Position numbers and translations under genes: made by a program. Under the pieces are notes generated by a model, which saw only the letters and a program-made list of their open reading frames with translations, was not told the origin of the DNA and made no database searches. A stretch of DNA of 5,065 bases from Chloroflexota bacterium (GTDB lineage Bacteria; Chloroflexota; Limnocylindria; Limnocylindrales; CSP1-4): positions 1 through 5,065 of the forward strand of contig JAJYGO010000088.1 in assembly GCA_021785115.1 (NCBI GenBank). The letters run 5' to 3'. Below, in pieces: positions 1-4,147 of the stretch. Within the stretch, counting starts at the first letter, position 1. Every line of letters begins with the position of its first letter.

Positions 1-151
1 CGTGGAGGAGGCGCTCCGGGCGTACCTCGGCTTCGACGTCGTGGCGGGCGTGTGGGCGCGCAGCGACCTGGGCGAGGACGAGGCGATGCGCCTCGCGGTC
101 GAGGAGACGCACGCGGCACGAGCCGAGAAGCGTGCCGCGCGCGGTTCTTGA
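1..151 (+). CDS. Antitoxin of a type II toxin-antitoxin module, C-terminal part (cut by window edge)
   Basis: An open frame read from base 2 gives about 49 residues, beginning VEEALRAYLGFDVV and ending AEKRAARGS before TGA at 149-151. The 5' end lies outside the window. The segment is acidic and then Arg/Ala-rich, with a stretch WARSDLGEDEAMRLAVEE that looks like the toxin-contacting tail of small antitoxins found next to PIN toxins. This is resemblance only; the DNA-binding N-terminus is not visible. The main support is context: the PIN toxin gene starts at 132 inside this frame, a 20-nt overlap typical of antitoxin-toxin operons with coupled translation. Its expected role is to bind and neutralise the toxin and repress the shared promoter, which would lie upstream of the window. 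The GTG at base 2 is unlikely to be the real start because the product would be unusually short. Confidence 0.62.
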   Translation, partial: VEEALRAYLGFDVVAGVWARSDLGEDEAMRLAVEETHAARAEKRAARGS

Positions 152-548
152 CACCAACGTCCTCGTCTCGGCGCTGATCAGCCCAGGCGGGCCGAGCGCG
201 GCGCTCCTGCTCGAGCTCCGCGCCGGCGCCTTCGAGCTCGTCGCCTCGCCGACGCTGCTGGCCGAGCTCCGCGAGGTCCTGGGGCGCGAGAAGCTCCGTC
301 GGTACGTCGCCGAGGCCGAGGCGATCGCGTACCTCGACCTCATCGGGCGCGAAGCCACGATCCTCGATGACCCGGCGCCGAGCGGTCGGCCGCTCAGCGT
401 CGATCCCGACGACGAGTACCTGGTGGACCTCGCGCGCGCCGCTGCAGCCGACGTGCTCGTGTCGGGCGATGCCCACCTGCTCGACCTGGGCGATCGCCTG
501 CCCGTCATGACCCCAGCCCAGTTCCTGGCCACGCTGGGTCTCCGGTAA
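132..548 (+). CDS. PIN-domain ribonuclease toxin (VapC-like, COG1569-type)
   Basis: 138 residues, one complete PIN domain, the usual size for this toxin family. The start AVLDTNVLVSALISPGG carries the first metal-binding Asp (D7) in the LDTNV motif. E45 in TLLAELREVL matches the conserved Glu of the second helix. DPDDEYLVDLA (D91, D93, D94) and VSGDAHLLDL (D113) supply the remaining acidic cluster that holds Mg2+ or Mn2+. The phrase DPDD-x-L followed by SGD-x-HLL and a C-terminal 'TPAQFLA' strand is characteristic of the PIN group annotated as 'putative toxin-antitoxin system toxin component, PIN family'. Known members cleave RNA; the target here cannot be read from sequence. The GTG at 132 is the only start that keeps the LDTN motif near residue 5-8. 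It has no well-spaced ribosome site, so coupling to the overlapping antitoxin gene is likely. It is convergent with the GNAT toxin gene, 12 bp away. Confidence 0.9.
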   Translation: MPRAVLDTNVLVSALISPGGPSAALLLELRAGAFELVASPTLLAELREVLGREKLRRYVAEAEAIAYLDLIGREATILDDPAPSGRPLSVDPDDEYLVDLARAAAADVLVSGDAHLLDLGDRLPVMTPAQFLATLGLR

Positions 549-566
549 TAGCCTCGGGTATTACCG
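543..566. terminator. Perfect 8-bp stem between convergent toxin genes, made from both stop codons
   Basis: CGGTAATA (543-550) and TATTACCG (559-566) are exact reverse complements around an 8-nt loop (551-558). The TAA stop of the PIN toxin (546-548) lies in the left arm and the TAA stop of the GNAT toxin (read from 563 to 561 on the - strand) in the right arm. Because the repeat is symmetrical, both transcripts would form the same hairpin. Neither side is followed by a T-run, so it is not a canonical intrinsic terminator. It could protect 3' ends or partly terminate both transcripts; that is inference. Confidence 0.45.
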
Positions 567-1124
567 CGGCGGTGGCGCACCGTCGTCCCCGGCAGGGGCA
601 CCGAGGGTTTCGACGGCCTCGATCGTTCGCCGAAGATCGCTCATCAGCAGGTAGAGGTGGAGCGGGTCGGTCGGCGACTCCGCGAAGTCGGGGACGAGCC
701 GCTGGTAGAAGGCCCTGGCCTCCGCCGTCTCGCAGTGGACCAGGAGCGCTCGCGCGCCGATCGAGTGGGAGGCGGCCTCGGCCCGGAGGATCGCGTCCTT
801 GACGAGCGCGCGCCCGAGTCCCCTGCCCTGCTCGCCCCGATCGACGCCGAGCCGCGTCAGGATGATCACTGGCACCGGGTACCGCGGCATCCCCTTGCGG
901 ACGCGCTCGGGCGCGTCGGCGAGCTTCACGGAGCCCGCCGAGAGGGCGTAGTAGCCGACGACGCGGCGCTCGCCGCTGCGCGTGACGACGCGGACCTTGG
1001 TCGAGTCGGTGAGGTCGGCCTGGAGGGCGTGCCTGCGCAGCCAGGAGGTCTGGGCGTCCGACCCGCAGTCGAACTCGTCGGTCAGGTGGCTCTTCGAGAT
1101 CGCCCCGGCCGGCGAGTAGCTCAC
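561..1124 (-). CDS. GNAT-family acetyltransferase toxin (TacT/AtaT-like)
   Basis: 187 residues from a GTG at 1124, matching the size of TacT/AtaT/KacT toxins. Known members acetylate the amino acid on charged tRNAs with acetyl-CoA and stop translation. N-terminal HLTDEFDCGSDAQTSWLRRHALQAD (about 13-37) is typical of the group. The acetyl-CoA pyrophosphate loop is LTRLGVDRGEQGRGLGRALV, with Q99-G-R-G-L-G104 as the Q/RxxGxG/A motif. ARAFYQRLVPDFAESP places Y140 at the position of the catalytic Tyr of TacT, and LHLYLLMSDLRR closes the fold. The frame is open further upstream, but those residues are translation of the antitoxin gene in another frame. The GTG overlaps the antitoxin stop as GTGA, pointing to coupled translation. 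The acylated tRNA species cannot be predicted. The C-terminal tail (about 170-187) is Ala/Gly/Pro-rich and probably disordered. Confidence 0.9.
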   Translation of the reverse strand: MSYSPAGAISKSHLTDEFDCGSDAQTSWLRRHALQADLTDSTKVRVVTRSGERRVVGYYALSAGSVKLADAPERVRKGMPRYPVPVIILTRLGVDRGEQGRGLGRALVKDAILRAEAASHSIGARALLVHCETAEARAFYQRLVPDFAESPTDPLHLYLLMSDLRRTIEAVETLGAPAGDDGAPPPR

Positions 1125-1429
1125 TCCCGTTCGAGGACGGAGGGCGTGGTCAGGAACGCGGCCAGTCGCGGCAGGACGCGCGGCTCGCCGTCGATTGCGG
1201 TCGAGAACGCCTCCCACTCCGCGGGCGCGAGGACGAACCGAGTCCGGTCCGCGAGGACCTCCTGGGCGGCGACCTCGGCAGACTGGACGACGAACTCGGT
1301 CATGGTCTGGCGGGTGGCGGACGCGGCCTCCTCGAACAGGCGCTTCTGCTCGGCGCTCAACCGAAGGTCGAGCCGCGCCCTCTTGGCCGTGCGCGTCGGG
1401 AGGGACGCGGCGCGCGGCATTGCGGTCAT
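1121..1429 (-). CDS. DUF1778 ribbon-helix-helix antitoxin (TacA-like)
   Basis: 102 residues. After a short basic leader, KRARLDLRLSAEQKRLFEEAASATRQTMTEFVVQSAEVAAQEVL (about 17-60) is the DUF1778 ribbon-helix-helix: the RLDLRLS strand inserts in the major groove as a dimer, followed by two helices. The C-terminal part, RTRFVLAPAEWEAFSTAIDGEPRVLPRLAAFL, matches the segment that wraps the GNAT toxin and blocks acetyl-CoA use in TacA, AtaR and KacA. ATG at 1429 is chosen because AAGGAG lies 8 nt upstream; an ATG at 1420 is possible but lacks such a site. It is first in a two-gene operon with the toxin (4-nt GTGA overlap). Family knowledge says the complex represses its own promoter; the direct repeats at 1453-1471 are the likely target. 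Confidence 0.9.
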   Translation of the reverse strand: MTAMPRAASLPTRTAKRARLDLRLSAEQKRLFEEAASATRQTMTEFVVQSAEVAAQEVLADRTRFVLAPAEWEAFSTAIDGEPRVLPRLAAFLTTPSVLERE

Positions 1430-1437
1430 CGGGTAGG

Positions 1438-1443
1438 CTCCTT
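1438..1443 (-). promoter_or_regulatory. Ribosome binding site of the DUF1778 antitoxin
   Basis: The - strand reads AAGGAG here, 8 nt before the ATG at 1429-1427. It decides in favour of that start over the in-frame ATG at 1420. Confidence 0.75.
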
Positions 1444-1452
1444 GGCAGTCAC

Positions 1453-1471
1453 TGTACGGACAATGTACGGA
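1453..1471. promoter_or_regulatory. Direct-repeat operator candidate of the DUF1778-GNAT module
   Basis: TGTACGGA occurs at 1453-1460 and again at 1464-1471 (+ strand), start to start 11 bp, one helical turn. The pair covers the promoter -10 and the predicted transcription start. Tandem short repeats at helical spacing suit cooperative binding of ribbon-helix-helix dimers. The repeat is seen directly; its role as operator is inferred from the family's autoregulation. Confidence 0.6.
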
Positions 1472-1490
1472 TGCAGGCGACGTCCGTCAA
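1462..1490 (-). promoter_or_regulatory. Sigma70-type promoter of the DUF1778-GNAT operon
   Basis: On the - strand, TTGACG (1490-1485) and TACATT (1467-1462) are separated by exactly 17 nt. The start of transcription would fall near 1455, giving a leader of about 25 nt that contains the AAGGAG ribosome site. The -10 lies inside the TGTACGGA repeat pair, so a bound antitoxin complex would block RNA polymerase. Confidence 0.7.
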
Positions 1491-1560
1491 GCTCCAAGCC
1501 TGGACCTCGGCCCACGAAGCCGCTCCCGATCCGGCAGTCAGGGTCCTGCGTGTGTCCGAC

Positions 1561-1577
1561 GTTACGCCACACGTAAC
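1561..1577. repeat. Inverted repeat GTTACG-N5-CGTAAC
   Basis: Two perfect 6-bp arms around CCACA. It lies about 70 bp behind the -35 of the GNAT module promoter and is AT-richer than its surroundings, like a binding site for a dimeric regulator. It does not match the TGTACGGA repeats. Function unknown. Confidence 0.45.
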
Positions 1578-1674
1578 TTCGGGCAACCGATCGCGGTCCT
1601 CGGGCAGGCCCCTAAGGACGTCCTCTCTCGCAGGCGCAACCCCGCCGCGCTCGCGTGGTCTTGGATCCTCGGCT

Positions 1675-1737
1675 GACATTGAAGGTCTTGCGGAGAGGTC
1701 GGGTCCCATCCCTTCACTCCGCCGTCGACATTGAAGG
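1675..1737. repeat. 11-bp direct repeat GACATTGAAGG, two copies 52 bp apart
   Basis: GACATTGAAGG occurs at 1675-1685 and 1727-1737, and both copies are followed within a few bases by TTGC. The intervening 41 bp are unique. Two copies only and the lack of any flanking recombinase or IS end leave the origin open: an insertion or attachment scar, or a pair of protein sites. Confidence 0.5.
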
Positions 1738-1830
1738 GTTGCATGAGGAGCCCGTCCCCGTCGGCGCGGAGCGGGGCGCGGGGTCGGCGCGCTCACGAGG
1801 GCCTGATTCGTGCGTGGAATCGGGTGAGGC

Positions 1831-2178
1831 GCCAGCGAGGCGGCCTGTAAGCCGAGTTCTGTACCGCGGCTCGCGCCGCGGCGACGGCCATCCATCTGAG
1901 GCCGCCGGTTGCCCGACGGCTCATGCAGCCGACCCGAGGGCTGGGCAGCGCGCCTCTCCCCCCGGCGAACCGGGGTTGCGCCCTCCTATTTGGCCTTGCT
2001 CCAGGTAGAGTTTGCCGCGTTTCACTCCGGCCCCGGAGGGCCGGCATCGTCACTGTGGCACTGGTCCTCGCCTCACGGCGGACGGGCGTTACCCGCTACC
2101 CTGCGCTGGGGAGCTCGGACTTTCCTCACGTCCGCCGGTGGCCCGGCTGACGCGCGGCCGTCCGGCCGCCTCGCTGGC
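1831..2178 (-). ncRNA. rnpB: RNase P RNA, bacterial class A
   Basis: This is the catalytic RNA that removes the 5' leader of pre-tRNAs. On the - strand, GTGAGGAAAGTCCG (2129-2116) is the universal 5' core and ACAGAACTCGGCTTAC (1862-1847) the 3' core; together they form helix P4. Further conserved stretches are CTGGAGCAAGGCCAAATAG (centred near 1990-2010) and GGCTGCATGAGCC. P1 is a perfect 15-bp helix joining 2178-2164 with 1845-1831, which sets both ends within a few bases. In the P15-P16 region a CCGG-type stem with a TTCG loop (1960-1975) is followed by GGGTCGGCTGC; its GGT (1934-1932) corresponds to the GGU that pairs with the tRNA CCA end. The AAATAG and GCAAGGCC context fits the ancestral type rather than the Bacillus type. 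About 350 nt is normal. Open frames crossing it are not genes. Confidence 0.96.
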
Positions 2179-2184
2179 CCGCGG

Positions 2185-2213
2185 ATTCTACGCGCGACCA
2201 GCGGATCCGGCAC
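2185..2213 (-). promoter_or_regulatory. Probable rnpB promoter
   Basis: TAGAAT (2190-2185, - strand) is a near-consensus -10 ending 7 nt before the predicted RNA 5' end at 2178. The -35 at a 17-nt spacing would be GTGCCG (2213-2208), a weak match. The position relative to the P1 helix is the main support. Confidence 0.65.
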
Positions 2214-2245
2214 CCCCGGGCCGCGGCCGTTGACGGAGGATCCGC
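2201..2245. repeat. 8-bp inverted repeat flanking the rnpB promoter upstream region
   Basis: GCGGATCC (2201-2208) and GGATCCGC (2238-2245) are perfect complements separated by 29 bp, which include a palindrome GGCCGCGGCC (2219-2228). The pair sits between the end of the SGNH hydrolase gene and rnpB, with one arm on the -35 position. It could form a hairpin at the end of the sdh operon transcript, or be a regulator site; there is no T-run. Confidence 0.4.
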
Positions 2246-2269
2246 TCGAGATCCGGCCCGACGAGAACC

Positions 2270-2917
2270 TCAGTCGGCCGCGAGCAGCGGTCGAACGGCG
2301 CCGGCGACCGCGTGCGCGAGAGCGCGATGGGCGTCGGCCGCGAGGTGGATCCCGTCCGCCGGGTCCGCGGCGACGATGGCCGACGCGTCGAGGAAGGCGG
2401 CGCCGGCGCGCAGGGCCGCAGTGCGGTACAGGCGGGGCAGGGCCGCATTCCGCTCGTTCGCGCCATCGAAGCCCCACAGCTCCATGAGGTCGTTCGGCGC
2501 GCCGAGGGCGGGCGGCGCCACCAGCAGCACCTGCGGCGCGCGGCCGCCCGGACCACACTGCGAGGCCCCGACGGCGTCGACGAGCGTGGCCGCTCCCGCG
2601 GCGACGTCGCTGGCGCCGACGCCGAACGTCGTCTTGAGGTCGTTGGTGCCGAGCATGATCACCACCACGTCGACCGGGGCGTGGGTCTCCAGGCAGGGCA
2701 CCAGGTACGCGAGGCCGTTGCGGCCCGGCGAGTACGGGTCGTCGCGCACCGTGGTGCGGCCATTGAGGCCCTCCTCGATCACGCGCGCCTCGCCCTCGAG
2801 CAGCCGCGCCAGCACGCCCGGCCACCGGACGTCATAGGGGAAGCGGCCCCCGGTGACCGGATCCGCGCCGTGCGTGTTCGAGTCGCCGTAGCAGAGCACG
2901 ACCGGCAGATCCGGCAT
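2270..2917 (-). CDS. SGNH/GDSL-family hydrolase, arylesterase/acyltransferase-like
   Basis: 215 residues, a single SGNH domain. The catalytic blocks are visible: CYGDSNTHG with nucleophile S13; EEGLNGRTTVRDDP (48-61) with G53 near the oxyanion site; IMLGTNDLK with N92; and DGIHL with the catalytic pair D188 and H191. The layout VRWPGVLARLL, VIEEGLNGRTT, NGLAYLVPCLETH, DVVVIMLGTND closely recalls the Mycobacterium smegmatis acyltransferase MsAcT, an octameric arylesterase. A short-chain or aryl ester hydrolase is therefore likely; the natural substrate is unknown. There is no signal peptide, so it is cytoplasmic. ATG at 2917 shares its A with the TGA of the RNase HI gene (TGATG), behind a GGAGGGAG-type ribosome site. 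Longer in-frame upstream sequence is out-of-frame translation of the RNase HI gene. It is last in the sdhAB operon. Confidence 0.92.
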   Translation of the reverse strand: MPDLPVVLCYGDSNTHGADPVTGGRFPYDVRWPGVLARLLEGEARVIEEGLNGRTTVRDDPYSPGRNGLAYLVPCLETHAPVDVVVIMLGTNDLKTTFGVGASDVAAGAATLVDAVGASQCGPGGRAPQVLLVAPPALGAPNDLMELWGFDGANERNAALPRLYRTAALRAGAAFLDASAIVAADPADGIHLAADAHRALAHAVAGAVRPLLAAD

Positions 2918-3435
2918 CAATCCGCTCCCTCCCCCACCGCGGGCGTGATGCGTCTCGCCCGCGCCACGCGGGCGGGCCCGCCGGCCGCCACCCGGTCGAG
3001 CGCCTCGTTGGCCAGCCGGTCCGCGGTGGCGTTCTGGGCCCGCGGCACGTGCGTGGCGGACCAGCGGCGGAAGCCGCCCAGCAGCTGCTTCGCCTCCGCG
3101 TGGAGGGGCGCGAGCTTCGCGTCCTTCACGCGCCAGCGGCCGTGCAGCTGCTCCACGATCAGCTTGGAGTCGAGGAACAGGTCCACCCGCGACGCGCCCA
3201 GCCGCCGCGCGAGCTTGAGCGCCTCGATGACGCCCGTCCACTCGGCCACGTTGTTCGTCTGGACGCCGAGCGCCTGGCTGATCGTCGCGTCCGGGGGCGC
3301 GAGCGGGTCAAGCGCGTCAGGACGCGCGCCGTTGATCAGGGCCGCGCCGAGCGACGCCGGGCCCGGGTTGCCCCGGGCCGCGCCGTCCGTGCGGATGACC
3401 AGGTGCTCGATGACCGGGAGCGTCGCCTCGCTCAG
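2917..3435 (-). CDS. RNase HI-family ribonuclease, probable CTG start
   Basis: 172 residues if started at CTG 3435. The RNase H fold is clear: VIRTDGAARGNPGPASLG carries catalytic D17; TNNVAEWTGVIEAL gives E65; DLFLDSKLIVEQLHGRWRVK gives D89; HVPRAQNATADRLANEALD gives D139. This DEDD set cuts the RNA strand of RNA-DNA hybrids, as in R-loops and Okazaki primers. It resembles the short 'reverse transcriptase-like' RNase HI group (for example the N-terminal half of mycobacterial Rv2228c), not E. coli RnhA with its basic handle. The conserved core starts too close to the upstream gene for an ATG, GTG or TTG; none exists in frame between the sdhB stop and the core. CTG at 3435 overlaps the sdhB TGA as CTGA and has GGAG 8 nt upstream (3447-3444). 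A second CTG at 3402 is less well supported. The C-terminal 25 residues are Arg/Ala-rich. Confidence 0.88.
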   Translation of the reverse strand: MSEATLPVIEHLVIRTDGAARGNPGPASLGAALINGARPDALDPLAPPDATISQALGVQTNNVAEWTGVIEALKLARRLGASRVDLFLDSKLIVEQLHGRWRVKDAKLAPLHAEAKQLLGGFRRWSATHVPRAQNATADRLANEALDRVAAGGPARVARARRITPAVGEGAD

Positions 3436-4133
3436 GCCTGGTGCTCCACGATCTTCGAGGAGACCTCGAGGATCGCCTGGGTGATGTGGATCCCGCGCGG
3501 ACAGGCGTCCGTGCAGTTGAAGATCGTCCGGCAGCGCCACACGCCGTCGCGGTCGGCCAGGATCTCCAGCCGGTCCTCGGCGTGGTCGTCGCGCGTGTCG
3601 AAGATGAACCGGTGGGCGTTGACGATCGCGGCGGGGCCGACGTACGACGGCTGCGCCCAGAACGAGGGGCACGACGTGGTGCACGCCGCGCACAGGATGC
3701 ACTTGGTGGTGTCGTCGAAGACCGCGCGGTCGGTCGGGGACTGGCGCCGCTCGCGGTCGGGGTCGAGGCTGTCCGCCCGCAGGTACGGCTGGACGCTCCG
3801 GAACTTGGCGAAGAAGGCCTCCATGTCGACCACGAGGTCCTTCACCACCGGCAGGCCCGGCAGCGGCGCCACCGTGATCCGGCGGGCCTTGAGCTGGTCC
3901 ACCCGGATCTTGCAGGCCAGGCGGTTGCGCCCGTTGATCAGCATCGCGTCGGATCCGCACACGCCGTGCGCGCAGGAGCGGCGGAACGTCAGCGTGCCGT
4001 CCTGCTCGTACTTCACCTTGTGCAGCAGGTCCAGGACGCGGTCCATCGGCCCGCCCTCGACCGTGTAGGCCTCCTCGTGCGGCTTCTGGTCGCGCTCCGG
4101 GTCGAAGCGGAGGATGCGCAGTTCGATCTGCAT
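3432..4133 (-). CDS. sdhB: Succinate dehydrogenase iron-sulfur subunit
   Basis: 233 residues, full length. It carries electrons from FAD in SdhA to membrane quinone, in the citric acid cycle and respiratory chain. The N-terminal ferredoxin domain binds [2Fe-2S] through C54, C59, D62 and C74 (SCAHGVCGSD...RLAC), with Asp as third ligand as in E. coli. The C-terminal domain has CILCAACTTSCP and CRTIFNCTDACP: C145, C148, C151 and C211 for [4Fe-4S]; C155, C201 and C207 for [3Fe-4S]. Near the quinone site, the second Trp of the E. coli FWW is Ala (A160) and the His after C206 is Arg (R202), as in actinobacterial-type enzymes (GPAAIVNAHRFIFDTRD). ATG 4133 has GGAGG 7 nt upstream. It lies 14 nt after sdhA; the membrane anchor genes are not in the window and no anchor gene follows. 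Confidence 0.97.
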   Translation of the reverse strand: MQIELRILRFDPERDQKPHEEAYTVEGGPMDRVLDLLHKVKYEQDGTLTFRRSCAHGVCGSDAMLINGRNRLACKIRVDQLKARRITVAPLPGLPVVKDLVVDMEAFFAKFRSVQPYLRADSLDPDRERRQSPTDRAVFDDTTKCILCAACTTSCPSFWAQPSYVGPAAIVNAHRFIFDTRDDHAEDRLEILADRDGVWRCRTIFNCTDACPRGIHITQAILEVSSKIVEHQA

Positions 4134-4140
4134 CGTCGTG

Positions 4141-4145
4141 CCTCC
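4141..4145 (-). promoter_or_regulatory. Ribosome binding site of sdhB
   Basis: GGAGG on the - strand, 7 nt before ATG 4133, inside the 14-nt gap after sdhA. It rules out the longer frame that runs back into sdhA. Confidence 0.75.
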
Positions 4146-4147
4146 GC

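Larger units (their letters stand above)
1491..1829. other. Intergenic region with small repeats, no convincing gene
   Basis: This stretch lies between the promoter of the GNAT module and the 3' end of rnpB. Open frames on both strands here give Arg/Pro/Ser-rich products with no recognisable motif, no good ribosome site and poor codon pattern, so I do not call a gene. It holds an inverted repeat at 1561-1577, an 11-bp direct repeat at 1675 and 1727, a 10-bp palindrome AGGACGTCCT at 1615-1624, and a weak hairpin at 1802-1824. I found no tRNA, no insertion sequence ends and no CRISPR array. The rnpB 3' flank lies at its right end; I see no T-tract terminator there. Confidence 0.6.

Noticed and set aside
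561..1217. Longer 218-residue form of the GNAT toxin starting at 1217
   Set aside because: The extra 31 residues are out-of-frame translation of the antitoxin gene; the GTGA overlap at 1124 fits toxin-antitoxin operons and family length.
1690..1726. tRNA-like 3' half (CGGAG...CTCCG with a T-loop-like stretch)
   Set aside because: No anticodon arm, D arm or full acceptor stem can be built around it.
1675..1737. CRISPR array
   Set aside because: Only two 11-bp copies, too short and too few for CRISPR repeats, and no cas genes.
1802..1824. Hairpin downstream of rnpB as intrinsic terminator
   Set aside because: On the - strand the stem has a C-A mismatch and no T-run follows, so I could not support a terminator.
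1449..2053. Possible small proteins at 1449-1895, 1562-1744 and 1793-2053 on the - strand
   Set aside because: They overlap rnpB or the repeat-bearing spacer, have no family motif and no clear ribosome site.
2270..3241. 323-residue form of the SGNH hydrolase starting at 3241
   Set aside because: The N-terminal 108 residues are out-of-frame RNase HI sequence; the conserved domain begins right at the ATG at 2917 with a good ribosome site.
2917..3960. 347-residue form of the RNase HI protein starting at 3960
   Set aside because: The first half is the +1-type shadow of sdhB (Arg/Pro/Gly-rich), so a fusion is not supported.
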